64,000 nt of DNA from Marinagarivorans sp. GTDB taxonomy: Bacteria; Pseudomonadota; Gammaproteobacteria; Pseudomonadales; Cellvibrionaceae. The translations under genes and the position numbers were made by a program. Below, piece after piece: positions 17,714 through 26,216 of this stretch (its first letter is position 1; the number at the start of each line of letters is the position of its first letter). The notes below the pieces were generated by a model. The model was not told the DNA's origin. It was given only the letters and a program-made list of their open reading frames with translations, and searched no databases. The DNA lies in the NCBI GenBank assembly GCA_028281865.1, contig JANQJB010000092.1, forward strand, positions 46,802-110,801, written 5' to 3'.

Positions 17714-17903
17714 GAGGCATGAGTTAAGGGTTGTTTTCAAGACCGTCACGCGCGGGAAACCTCCAGGGAGGGAGGAAATACTGGCAATGCAGCGGTCCGG
17801 CGTTCCGGAGCGATTTCCAGTGCTCGCGCGATCGAGCCTACAGAGAAGTATGAAGGGCGCGCGCCCAGCTCGAGTCCTGAAAACAACCCTTAATTCATGC
17901 CTC
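17714..17903. repeat. 190-bp GC-rich element with 26-bp terminal inverted repeats
   Basis: The 26 bp at 17714-17739 (starting GAGGCATGAGTTAAGG) and at 17878-17903 (ending CATGCCTC) are reverse complements with one mismatch. The interior is clearly more GC-rich than the flanks and holds a perfect GGGCGCGCGCCC palindrome (17855-17866). No transposase is inside and no target duplication is obvious at the ends. It looks like a small mobile or repeat element of the MITE type, or a DNA that makes a strongly folded RNA. A frame crossing it (17676-18002) reads Arg/Ser/Leu-rich and is not a gene in my view. Confidence 0.6.
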
Positions 17904-18226
17904 GGTGTGGCCAGCGGAAATGCTCACTTGTTGCTTTTGAGTTTGCAATTAGCATATGGGACAGCAGTAGTACCTAGCGCTAGGTTCTGCGGGCTGACCT
18001 AATATCTTTTGCGGTGTGAACAGCAAGCCGGGACAGCGTCAGTTCCGGCGTAAAGGCCGCCTGTGGCGGGAAATAAACCACAGTTTTACATTTCTTTACA
18101 TTTTCCTAAAACATATCAACAGATTCGCGTTAGCGTAGCGTTTACGATGGTAACAGTATCGTTTGCGCCAGATAATTTAGACGCAGCTTATTCCAACTAC
18201 AAAGAGGGCAATTTGGGAGAATAATT
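17904..18226. other. Leader region of the beta-propeller gene with 14-bp palindrome
   Basis: Between the inverted-repeat element and the gene at 18227. It holds the perfect palindrome ACCTAGCGCTAGGT (17972-17985), which could be an operator, and AT-rich DNA from 18070 to 18125 suitable for a promoter. No gene seen. Confidence 0.4.
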
Positions 18227-21115
18227 ATGAATGATCGATCTACTTTGCATACCATCGTTGCAGCCGCTGTATTATCAGTTGGGCTTGCGAATTGTGGTGG
18301 CGGGGATGGCAACGGCAATCAAAATAATAACCAAAACCCAGGTAATGTTGATTACTCTAAAATCGAGCAGTCACCGCTGGCCGAGGGCGCCCTAATTGAA
18401 GCAACTGACGAGCAGCTAGCTCAGCACCTCACCAATGGTATGCGTTTAAACATGGTGCCCAATGGCGCAATTCGCACCAACGATCTCGTTTTTGGTGGTG
18501 TGCCGGAAAGCGCTCAACCACAACCAACCAACTCGAATGGTCAAACCACTGATTCAACGGGTGATAAGTCGAGCGGCGGAAGCGGAAGTGGTAATTTCTC
18601 TGAAACGAACGTACATGTTGCCGGTGTTGATGAAGCTGACTACGCGAAATATGACGGCAAGCATTGGTTTATTTCTACAACGCCAGAATATTCACGTTTT
18701 CGCGATAACCAACCCGCATTAAGAATCTTCGCTACTGATCCCAGTGCTCCAAATGCAGAGGTTGTCGCCAATTATAAGATGGGTGAAAAGTGGGGACCGG
18801 TTTCCGAAATGTACTTGGTGCAAAAGGAAGAGGGCGTTACCAGCTCTGTTGCCACCTTGCGTTCTCAGTGGGGCAATGTTCGGCCTCTACTAGAGCCGAT
18901 GATCCGTCCGGCAATTGCAATCGATGCCATTTGGCCAGGGCCGATAAACAGCACGGTCAAGGTAGAGCTGATTGATGTCACAGACCCGGAGAACCCCGAT
19001 GCTACATGGAAAATGGAAATCGACGGGAGTTTAGTTAACAGCCGAAAAATTGATAACACGCTGTACTTAATTACGCGTTATGAACCGTGGTTGCATGATC
19101 TTCGTGTTACACATCTCGGCGGTGAAAACAAGGAAAACGAGGATAAATTGAATAACGCTGCGGTGAATAAATTATTGCCGGAATATTCCATCGATGATAA
19201 AGCCAAGCAGCTTTTAAGTCGCAAGTGTTTTATCCAACAAAACCTGAAAAGCTACCATGGATTTAGCAGTTTGGTTAGCGTTACTGCAATTGATTTGGCA
19301 GAGCGCAAGGTAGTTGATTCCAAGTGCCTTAACGCCAATGTTCACGGTTTGTATATGTCGCAAAAGAGTTTATATCTCGGCGGCACAGACTACACAGCTG
19401 ATTTCCTTGGCGGACAAGGTCGTACAGCCTTACATAAATTTTCTCTCACGCCCGAAGGCCTAAAATACCGTGCAAGTGGCTCGGTGAAAGGCACGCTGGG
19501 TTGGAGTGATCCGTCGTTCTTCATGGATGAGCTTAACGATAAACTACGCATTGTTACGACCGCTTGGAATCAAGGGCGCCGTATTGAGCATATGTTATCG
19601 ACCTTGGCTGAGAGTCAAGACAAACGTGGTGAACTTGAACTCGTTGCGCAGATTCCATCGAAGGAGCGTCCGGAACCGATTGGTAAACCTAACGAGCAAA
19701 TTTTCTCTGTGAGATTTATGGGCGAGCGGGCGTATATCGTGACGTTTTTGCGAATTGACCCTCTTTACGTAATCGACCTAAGTGACGAGCTCGACCCTAA
19801 AATAGCCGGCGAGCTTGAGATACCGGGTTTTGCGACTTATCTGCATCCTATTAACGATGACGTGCTTTTCTCGGTGGGTAATCAGGCTGATGAGCAGGGT
19901 CGCGCTCAGGGCGTAAAACTTGAGTTATTTGATGTGTCCGATATTACTGATCCTAAAGTTGTCGCAACCGAAGTGATAGGTGATGCGCATAGTCATAGTG
20001 AGGCGTTGCATAACCTGCGTGCAATGAGTTTCTTGCAGGCAAGCGAAGATCAACTGCGTGTGACCTTGCCAGTTAACGTGTTCAAAAACCCAAACCCTGA
20101 GGAAAATTTTTGGCGCTCAACTTGGTCGCATACGGGTTTATATTTATATGAAATTAATGGCCTAATGTCCGGCGAGCTAAGCCTCGATTCGTCGGGTTAT
20201 ATCGAAGCAGAGAGCGCTAGTGATAAAGTTAAATATCCGCAGCACGGTGGCGTTGATCGCGGAGTTATGCACGATGAAGCGGTGTTTTACACGCATGGTA
20301 ACGCAGTATGGGCGGCATTCTGGAATGACCCTAAAAATGCTGTGGGGCCAATTAAGTATGAAGAGCCGTTGATTTGCCCGACTGTTATCGTGCCTTCGAT
20401 TTCCGTTGATGTTTATTCTTCCAACAGAAACGTGGATATGGGTTGTACAGCGACTGTTACTGCAACATCCAATGGCGAGACTTATGAGCTTGAGGGAGTG
20501 GCGCGCAAAGTAAATGACGAGGTTATAGAAGTTCCGGTTGTTGATAATGCGGCGACAGAACCGTTTAATGGAGATGCTGTTTCGATGGGTGGTAATGGAG
20601 TAACGGTTTCAAGACCTATTTCGATTGGGCGCTACCAATGCACTTACACCGGTCCAGACGAAGTGGCGGGCGATTTTGAAGTTAAAGTGGAAATGCCAGA
20701 GCACGAAACACAATATTTTAAAACACGTGTAAACGCTAACGAGTGTAATGTCGATACAAGGTTCCACAGCGTCACATTGGTTCATGAATCAGAGCCAGTG
20801 TTCTGTACTCAAGAATTAAGGCCTTCATTCGGTATTACCGTAGAAATTGATCCGGATGCCGACGTTTCGGCTTGTGATGCTGAAGTAGTGGTTAGTGATC
20901 AAGAAGAGAAGTTTGCGCTTATGCCGAATGAATTCAGTGACCGAAAAAATGCGTGTAGCTTCAGTGGAGTAGTCTACGAACGTGCTGGGATATTTGATTT
21001 GTCTATTAGCCTTGATGGCTTTGTACCGGTCTCCGTTTCCGAGATTGAGGTGACTAAGGATGAATGCCATGTGCACACTTTTCGAGAGACTTTTAAGCTT
21101 GAGCCTGCCAATTAA
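18227..21115 (+). CDS. Beta-propeller domain lipoprotein
   Basis: 962 residues. A lipoprotein signal peptide ends at LANC, followed by a Gly/Asn/Gln linker. The sequence TNVHVAGVDEADYAKYDG (about 127-144) is the hallmark opening of the secreted beta-propeller family PF09826, and the next 500 residues carry repeated propeller strands such as VELIDVTDPENPD, YVIDLSDELDPKIAGELEIPG and LELFDVSDITDPK. The last 250 residues are Cys- and Val-rich and may form two extra beta domains not typical of the family. The function is unknown; it is predicted to sit on the outer membrane. A ribosome site GGGAGAA lies before the ATG, and a strong terminator follows. Confidence 0.85.
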   Translation: MNDRSTLHTIVAAAVLSVGLANCGGGDGNGNQNNNQNPGNVDYSKIEQSPLAEGALIEATDEQLAQHLTNGMRLNMVPNGAIRTNDLVFGGVPESAQPQPTNSNGQTTDSTGDKSSGGSGSGNFSETNVHVAGVDEADYAKYDGKHWFISTTPEYSRFRDNQPALRIFATDPSAPNAEVVANYKMGEKWGPVSEMYLVQKEEGVTSSVATLRSQWGNVRPLLEPMIRPAIAIDAIWPGPINSTVKVELIDVTDPENPDATWKMEIDGSLVNSRKIDNTLYLITRYEPWLHDLRVTHLGGENKENEDKLNNAAVNKLLPEYSIDDKAKQLLSRKCFIQQNLKSYHGFSSLVSVTAIDLAERKVVDSKCLNANVHGLYMSQKSLYLGGTDYTADFLGGQGRTALHKFSLTPEGLKYRASGSVKGTLGWSDPSFFMDELNDKLRIVTTAWNQGRRIEHMLSTLAESQDKRGELELVAQIPSKERPEPIGKPNEQIFSVRFMGERAYIVTFLRIDPLYVIDLSDELDPKIAGELEIPGFATYLHPINDDVLFSVGNQADEQGRAQGVKLELFDVSDITDPKVVATEVIGDAHSHSEALHNLRAMSFLQASEDQLRVTLPVNVFKNPNPEENFWRSTWSHTGLYLYEINGLMSGELSLDSSGYIEAESASDKVKYPQHGGVDRGVMHDEAVFYTHGNAVWAAFWNDPKNAVGPIKYEEPLICPTVIVPSISVDVYSSNRNVDMGCTATVTATSNGETYELEGVARKVNDEVIEVPVVDNAATEPFNGDAVSMGGNGVTVSRPISIGRYQCTYTGPDEVAGDFEVKVEMPEHETQYFKTRVNANECNVDTRFHSVTLVHESEPVFCTQELRPSFGITVEIDPDADVSACDAEVVVSDQEEKFALMPNEFSDRKNACSFSGVVYERAGIFDLSISLDGFVPVSVSEIEVTKDECHVHTFRETFKLEPAN

Positions 21116-21159
21116 TGGTTATGGCGTGATAGTTTAAATTTTTATAATGTCTGCACGTT

Positions 21160-21192
21160 AAGGCCTTTTCAGCTTGAAAAGGCCTTTTTTTT
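21160..21192 (+). terminator. Rho-independent terminator after the beta-propeller gene
   Basis: A 12-bp perfect stem (21160-21171 with 21175-21186, loop GCT) ends in eight T. It separates the gene at 18227 from the convergent rlmA. Confidence 0.9.
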
Positions 21193-21245
21193 ACCCAAAA
21201 AAAGCTTTCAAATTTAACTGCAAAGCACACTTAACGATGATAGTT

Positions 21246-22088
21246 TTATTGTTTTTGGTAGATACGTAGGTCAAAATCTAAGGTAGTTGCGAGTTCGGTT
21301 AATTTAGCTAGAGAAGCTTTTTGCTCATCTGTTGCGCTCCACGCGTATGGAGTCATAGCGAGCAAATTCACTAAATCTCCCGTCGGTATCGATTTGTTAT
21401 CAGTAAGTCTAAGGCGCTTAATACATCTAAATTTATCTGTATTTTCAATATCCAAAAAATTCCCGTCGTGAGTTTTTGCTTGTTTATAAATATGTTGAGC
21501 TAATTCGTGTAAATGACGTTCGCCCGGCCCAACAAAGAACAATTTGCCGTTTGGGCGTAAAACACGGGAACACTCGTCTGGGCATAGTGGCGAGAAAATT
21601 GACAATGCAAAGTCAATGCTGTTGTCGAAATAAGGCAAATCGAAGGCGCTGGCAACAGCAACTTGCAAATCCAGTTTGCGTTGCGCAGCGAGCCTAACTC
21701 CAATTTTTGCTATGTCGATTCCAGCGAGATTAATTGGCGTTAATCCTTGTTTACGAAACTGTTCTTGAATTGCTGCGAGATAATAGCCTTCACCGCAGCC
21801 AATATCGAGTATCGTATTGCTTGATGCCGATACGTTTGTACTCAGTTCCTTAAATATGCTTTCAGCTAAGGTTGAATAATAGCCTGTGTTTAAAAATTGT
21901 TGCCGGCTGCGCATCATTAAATCGTTGTCACCGGGATTTTTACTTTTTTTATTTTGCACCAGATGCAAGTTCACATAGCCAGACTTTGCGAGATCAAAGC
22001 AATGTTTATTGTCGCATGTGAGACTGTTGTTGTCGCGAAAGAGTGCCAAGCCACAGCTAGGGCACTTGTAAGTTAGTGTGTCTTTCAT
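21246..22088 (-). CDS. rlmA: 23S rRNA (guanine-N1)-methyltransferase RlmA-like
   Basis: 280 residues. An N-terminal zinc site is formed by Cys9, Cys12, Cys25 and His29 (CPSC and CDNKHC), followed by FDLAKSGYVNLH, which is typical of RlmA/TlrB proteins. The SAM-binding Rossmann motif is ILDIGCGEGYYL (about 94-105), with a later SIFSPLCPDECSRVL segment. In Escherichia coli RlmA methylates G745 of 23S rRNA; TlrB-type members methylate G748 and give macrolide resistance, so the exact base cannot be assigned here. Monocistronic on the minus strand, with a tandem repeat in its upstream DNA. Confidence 0.88.
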   Translation of the reverse strand: MKDTLTYKCPSCGLALFRDNNSLTCDNKHCFDLAKSGYVNLHLVQNKKSKNPGDNDLMMRSRQQFLNTGYYSTLAESIFKELSTNVSASSNTILDIGCGEGYYLAAIQEQFRKQGLTPINLAGIDIAKIGVRLAAQRKLDLQVAVASAFDLPYFDNSIDFALSIFSPLCPDECSRVLRPNGKLFFVGPGERHLHELAQHIYKQAKTHDGNFLDIENTDKFRCIKRLRLTDNKSIPTGDLVNLLAMTPYAWSATDEQKASLAKLTELATTLDFDLRIYQKQ

Positions 22089-22122
22089 TTTTTATTGCTG
22101 TGTTAACGCGCTTGCCATCCAA

Positions 22123-22179
22123 TACGATATTGACATAGCTTTACAATATTGACATAGCTTTACGATATTGACATAACTA
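22123..22179. repeat. Three tandem copies of a 19-bp unit
   Basis: The unit tacgatattgacatagctt is repeated at 22123, 22142 and 22161 with one or two changes per copy. It lies between the divergent rlmA and DUF3820 genes, so it covers the promoter region of one or both. It contains TTGACATA, similar to a -35 box, in every copy. Confidence 0.8.
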
Positions 22180-22224
22180 CGTGAGTCGGTTCATGATCGC
22201 CCAAAGTTTCCACTACGTGCAGAT

Positions 22225-22452
22225 ATGATTGAAAAGCATCACCTGGTCAAGATTGCGAATACTAAAATGCCGTTTGGCAAGTATCAAGGGCGTGATTTAT
22301 TGGAAATCCCGGAAGAGTATCTACTTTGGCTGGCAAAAAAAGGCTTTCCAGACGGAGAGTTAGGCCGCTTGCTTGAGCTCACGCTTGATATCAAAATTGA
22401 GGGGCTCGAATATTTAATCAAGCCATTGAAAAAAGACACAAATGGTGAGTAA
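22225..22452 (+). CDS. DUF3820 family small protein
   Basis: 75 residues. The core KMPFGKYQGRDLLEIPEEYL and WLAKKGFPDGELGRLLEL match the small DUF3820 family (sometimes described as a putative quorum-sensing-regulated virulence factor in Pseudomonas). The biochemical role is unknown. It is the first gene of a same-strand run with an alkyltransferase-like gene, a DUF1499 gene and a DNA glycosylase gene. Its stop codon lies inside the first copy of the 19-bp repeat at 22438-22513. Confidence 0.8.
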   Translation: MIEKHHLVKIANTKMPFGKYQGRDLLEIPEEYLLWLAKKGFPDGELGRLLELTLDIKIEGLEYLIKPLKKDTNGE

Positions 22453-22513
22453 AACTACAAATGGTGAGTAAAGCTACAAATGGTGAGTAAAGCTACAAAT
22501 GGTGAGTAAAGCT
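22438..22513 (+). repeat. Four tandem 19-bp copies spanning a stop-start junction
   Basis: The unit acaaatggtgagtaaagct occurs at 22438, 22457, 22476 and 22495, with one change in the first copy. Each copy contains ATGGTGAGTAA, so it carries a start codon and, in another frame, a TAA stop. The DUF3820 gene ends in copy 1 and the alkyltransferase-like gene starts in copy 4 (ATG 22499). The intermediate copies encode a chain of overlapping nine-residue frames, MVSKATNGE type. The GGTGAG in each copy may serve as a ribosome site for the next. Confidence 0.85.
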
Positions 22514-22828
22514 ACGGCAAGCAGCAAATATCAGTTGATATATCGGTGTGTTAAACAGGTACCTGCCGGTTATGTCGCAAGCTATGGGCAGATAGCGACG
22601 CATGTAGAAGGATGCACTGCTCGACTGGTCGGTTATGCGCTATCGGCGTTGCCCTGGGATACCGACGTTCCGTGGCAGCGTATTGTCAATGCGAAAGGCG
22701 AAATTAGCATGAGGAAAGACGGGGCTGGTGATGCCGTACAGCGCAACTTATTAGAAGAAGAGGGCATAGAGTTTTCCGGCGACGGTAGAATCGATATGCG
22801 TCGCTTTCGATGGCCGCTAGATCAGTAG
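22499..22828 (+). CDS. Alkyltransferase-like protein (ATL, MGMT family)
   Basis: 109 residues, the C-terminal DNA-binding domain of O6-alkylguanine-DNA alkyltransferase. The active-site motif PCHR is replaced by PWQR (58-61), so the Cys acceptor is a Trp59, as in ATL proteins. Tyr29 and the arginine finger Arg42 (ARLVG) are present. ATL proteins bind O6-alkylguanine and hand the lesion to nucleotide excision repair instead of repairing it. The start ATG is in the last copy of the tandem repeat. It is the second gene of the four-gene run that ends in a DNA glycosylase, which makes a small repair cluster plausible. Confidence 0.9.
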   Translation: MVSKATASSKYQLIYRCVKQVPAGYVASYGQIATHVEGCTARLVGYALSALPWDTDVPWQRIVNAKGEISMRKDGAGDAVQRNLLEEEGIEFSGDGRIDMRRFRWPLDQ

Positions 22829-22860
22829 TGGCGTATAGCAAATATTTGAGGTCTCTATAA

Positions 22861-23325
22861 ATGGCTAAGCTCATCTACATTCCACTGATCATTATTTTAG
22901 TTGTCATTTTGGCACTTTATTTTTTGGCGCTGCAGTCTAAACGTGGTGAGGCGCCAGGTTTATCAGAGGGAAAACTTTTACGCTGCTCCAAAAAACCAAA
23001 TTGTGTTTGTAGCGAATTCAATCAAAGTAAAAAACATACCGTTGACCCCATCGATTTTGATCGAAGTCATCTTGAATTAGTTAAGAAAGCAGTTTTGGCA
23101 ATAGGTGGAAATTTACGGCAAGAAAGCGGCCAATATTGGGCTTTTACGTTTAGCTCTTCTTTTTTTGGATTTATTGATGATTTGGAAATTCGCTATGATG
23201 ACAATTCAAAGAAACTTCATTTTCGTTCGTCATCGAGGGTAGGTCACAGTGATTTAGGTGCAAATCGAAAGCGCGTAGAGTTGTTAAAAACAAAAATAAT
23301 ACAGTTATTAGCTGAAAGCGAATAA
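22861..23325 (+). CDS. DUF1499 domain protein, membrane-anchored
   Basis: 154 residues. One N-terminal membrane helix (about 4-25) is followed by the DUF1499 core: RCSKKPNCVCSE (a Cys-rich opening) and a C-terminal SSSRVGHSDLGANRKRVELL segment. The function of DUF1499 is unknown to me. A GAGG site lies before the ATG. It is 32 bp after the ATL gene and 35 bp before the DNA glycosylase gene, so part of the same likely operon. Confidence 0.82.
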   Translation: MAKLIYIPLIIILVVILALYFLALQSKRGEAPGLSEGKLLRCSKKPNCVCSEFNQSKKHTVDPIDFDRSHLELVKKAVLAIGGNLRQESGQYWAFTFSSSFFGFIDDLEIRYDDNSKKLHFRSSSRVGHSDLGANRKRVELLKTKIIQLLAESE

Positions 23326-23360
23326 CAGTTGAAAAGACGGTATTTACTTAACTTTCGATT

Positions 23361-23873
23361 ATGACATTTGTACACAGTTTTGCTCCAATAGCGAATGCCG
23401 GCGCAAATCGCCTAATACTAGGATCTATGCCCGGTAAGGCTTCATTGCAAGCTCAACAGTATTACGCGCACAAACGCAATGCTTTTTGGCCAATAATGCA
23501 AGAGCTTTTTAATGTTGATACCGATCTTGAGTATGAAAAACGTTGTAGCTTGCTGATGCAAAACGGCGTGGCTGTATGGGATGTATTAAAAACTTGCTCG
23601 CGCAGCAGCAGTCTCGATTCTGATATCGTGGAATCTTCGATAGTAACAAATAATTTTGTCAATTTTTTCTCACAATATTCTAAAATTTCTGTCATATTTT
23701 TTAATGGAGCTAAGGCGGAGCAGAGCTTTAGTCGTTATGTATTGCCTAAGCTGGAGACAAAACAACAAAACATTAAACGAATTAAGCTGCTTTCGACAAG
23801 CCCAGCTAATGCCGGTAAAAACTTCGATGAAAAGTTGCGGAACTGGCAAAAAGTCAAAAATGCAGTGTGTTAG
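23361..23873 (+). CDS. DNA-deoxyinosine glycosylase, UDG family 6
   Basis: 170 residues. The three uracil-DNA-glycosylase-fold motifs of family 6 are visible: LILGSMPGKASL (about 18-29), YYAHKRNAFWPI, and the C-terminal STSPANAG. Family 6 enzymes remove hypoxanthine (deaminated adenine) from DNA and lack uracil activity. The enzyme probably acts in base excision repair in the cytoplasm. It closes a run with the ATL gene, another DNA damage protein. Standalone length is typical of the family. Confidence 0.85.
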   Translation: MTFVHSFAPIANAGANRLILGSMPGKASLQAQQYYAHKRNAFWPIMQELFNVDTDLEYEKRCSLLMQNGVAVWDVLKTCSRSSSLDSDIVESSIVTNNFVNFFSQYSKISVIFFNGAKAEQSFSRYVLPKLETKQQNIKRIKLLSTSPANAGKNFDEKLRNWQKVKNAVC

Positions 23874-24079
23874 TGTTTATACTAGCTTGATATCAACGTA
23901 GGCTGTTGAAAGCTAAAATATTGTGCAAATGATGTTCGTTGTGATCGAAAAACGGCCTGTTTTCTCGTTAGCATAGTGTTTCATCGTGCGAGAATCAACA
24001 GTGTAATAAGTAAGCAATAGTGGCAGAAAAAGTAAAACCAAAAACAGCAGCAGTAATATCCTGAAAAGAGACAGACATT

Positions 24080-25384
24080 ATGACCATTAATTTACGCGGA
24101 AATTTAACTGCTCAGATACTCGTTGCAATGCTAATGGGAATAGTGTTGGGTGCAATTTTAAACCTCGGTTTCTCGGATTCAGAATATGTAAAAAATACCA
24201 TTGTCGGCGGCTGGCTTTATGCGCCCGGAACAATGTTTATGAAGCTACTAAAAATGATGGTTGTGCCGTTGGTATTTTTTGGTTTGGTAGTGGGGGTAGC
24301 AGGGATTGGTGACATTAATAAAATGGGGCGCATGGGTGGGAAGGCATTTGCGTTATATTTATTTACGACTTGCGTTGCAATTACGCTTGGTATCACGTTC
24401 GCTTCGATTATCGGTGTGGGTGAAGGCGCAGAAATCGGTTCAGGTAAATATGAGGGGCAAGAAAGTCAAAGTTTAGCTGAAATATTTATTAGTATGATAC
24501 CGAGCAACCCGATAGATTCAATGGCCAAAGGCGACATGCTTGCAGTAATCGTTTTTACATTGATTTTTGGTTTCGGTATTGCGCTGGCACGTGAGAAAGG
24601 CAAGCCGGTATTGACTTTTATGGAGGCCGGCAACGAAGTCGTTTTAAAGATGGTTGCAATAATTATGAAAGCCGCTCCCTACGGTATTTTTTGTCTGATC
24701 GCTAAAATCGTTGCGGAGAGCGGGCTCGATGTTATTTGGAAGTTAAAAGATTATTTCTTTTTAATGATATTTGTTTTGTTGTTGCATGCGTTCGGAACTT
24801 ATAGCGTATTGTTGACATTAATTGCCAGAGTCAACCCACTAACATTTTTCACCAAAGTTCGTTCAGTGCAAATGTTTGCTTTTTCAACTGCATCGAGCGC
24901 AGCGACGATACCGGTTACCTTGCGTGCCGTACAAAAACGCCTGGGTGTTAGCCCTTTAATTTCCAATTTTACTGTGCCGCTCGGCGCAACCTTGAATATG
25001 GATGGTACTGCGATTATGCAGGGAGTCGCGACCGTATTTGTTGCCAACGCATACGGAATTGATTTAAGCCTGGGCGATTTTTTAACAGTTATTGGCACGG
25101 CTACAATCGCCTCGATTGGTACAGCAGGTGTTCGAGGTGCTGGCACTATTATGTTGGCAATGGTATTTAATCAAGTTGGCTTACCTGTCGACGGCATTAT
25201 GTTAATTATGGCCGTCGACCCCATTCTGGATATGGTTCGTACCGCGGTTAATGTCACCGGTGATGCAACTGTTTCTACAGCAGTGGCCAAATCTGAGGGT
25301 GAGTTTGATCAAGAGACTTTCAACGATCTAAGTGCAGGTCTGGTTGATGACGAGGATACTGATTTGCACCACTTAAGTCGCTAA
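24080..25384 (+). CDS. Dicarboxylate/amino acid:cation symporter (DAACS family)
   Basis: 434 residues with about eight membrane segments and the family signatures: MKLLKMMVVPLVFFGLV, SAATIPVTLRAV in the first hairpin region, and NMDGTAIMQ (about 312-320), the substrate and cation site of GltP/DctA-type carriers. These import glutamate, aspartate or C4-dicarboxylates with sodium or protons. The exact substrate cannot be read. The C-terminal tail is acidic. The ATG follows AGAGACAGACATT. It is probably monocistronic, convergent with the ceramidase-like gene. Confidence 0.92.
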   Translation: MTINLRGNLTAQILVAMLMGIVLGAILNLGFSDSEYVKNTIVGGWLYAPGTMFMKLLKMMVVPLVFFGLVVGVAGIGDINKMGRMGGKAFALYLFTTCVAITLGITFASIIGVGEGAEIGSGKYEGQESQSLAEIFISMIPSNPIDSMAKGDMLAVIVFTLIFGFGIALAREKGKPVLTFMEAGNEVVLKMVAIIMKAAPYGIFCLIAKIVAESGLDVIWKLKDYFFLMIFVLLLHAFGTYSVLLTLIARVNPLTFFTKVRSVQMFAFSTASSAATIPVTLRAVQKRLGVSPLISNFTVPLGATLNMDGTAIMQGVATVFVANAYGIDLSLGDFLTVIGTATIASIGTAGVRGAGTIMLAMVFNQVGLPVDGIMLIMAVDPILDMVRTAVNVTGDATVSTAVAKSEGEFDQETFNDLSAGLVDDEDTDLHHLSR

Positions 25385-25401
25385 GATGCCTATTGTTATA
25401 T

Positions 25402-26064
25402 TTAGTTAAGGCTTTCGTTAGTTCGTACTTGATATTTAGAGTTAAGCACAAGACCTTTTATCGAAAAATATAGCACGCCCGCGTTTAAGATATGCCACAT
25501 AAAATGCGAGCCGAGCGGGAAGCTTGGGCAGACCGCCATATCAATTGTTCGTAAAAAAAGCGACGCGCAAAAAATAAGTGCCGCAATCAGTAATGAATAT
25601 TTATCGCGTTGACAATTGCGTATTTGGTAAATAGCGAGTAACGACAGCGCGAAAATAGCAGGCAGATAACCTACGGATCCGTTAAGCGAAGCGGGCCTCA
25701 GGGAGGATAGCTGAATCAGCCCGAAAAATATCATGAGTAGCAATAGACTCAACCGGATGCTTAAATCAACGACTTTCCTTAAATAAAGCCATAAAAAATA
25801 TAATTGGAAAAGTAAGATAGGCAATACATCGCTGAGCGCTGCCCACGACGTTGCAAAAGTATGGAATAGGCTGCTACCGATGCCTATTGCAGTTAGAAGT
25901 GCCACTAAAGTATAAAAACCGACATCAAACGCTTGCTGTTTTATTATTAAACGAATCGACAAATAAGCCGCCACAAAAAATGCGATATTGGTAACAGCGT
26001 TTATTGGTTCGGCAAGTAACCCCGGATTGATGCGCTCGCAGTAAATGTCAATGTAGTCGTTCAT
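25402..26064 (-). CDS. Ceramidase-like integral membrane hydrolase
   Basis: 220 residues, seven predicted membrane segments. The motifs of the alkaline ceramidase superfamily are present in order: DIYCERINPGLLAEPINAVTN at the start, GSSLFHTFATSWAALSDVLP in the middle, and SHFMWHILNAGV near the end. These hold the Ser, His and Asp that bind zinc in CREST-type hydrolases. Members hydrolyse ceramides or other amides and esters in membranes. In a bacterium that is not known to make ceramides the substrate is uncertain. Monocistronic. Confidence 0.85.
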   Translation of the reverse strand: MNDYIDIYCERINPGLLAEPINAVTNIAFFVAAYLSIRLIIKQQAFDVGFYTLVALLTAIGIGSSLFHTFATSWAALSDVLPILLFQLYFLWLYLRKVVDLSIRLSLLLLMIFFGLIQLSSLRPASLNGSVGYLPAIFALSLLAIYQIRNCQRDKYSLLIAALIFCASLFLRTIDMAVCPSFPLGSHFMWHILNAGVLYFSIKGLVLNSKYQVRTNESLN

Positions 26065-26216
26065 AGCATTTTTTCAGCTTGTATAAATCACCTGAATTGG
26101 CTTTCAAAGCATTACAGTATTAGGCGAGTATTGTAGCGTTAAAATAGTTAGAATTGCTTTGTCCAAACCGTGTTACATTATATCTGTTAGTTTGATTGTC
26201 GAAAGATCCCAAGAAT

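Noticed and set aside
17676..18002. 108-codon frame across the inverted-repeat element
   Set aside because: Its sequence is dictated by the GC-rich repeat and both inverted ends; no start site or protein-like pattern outside the element.
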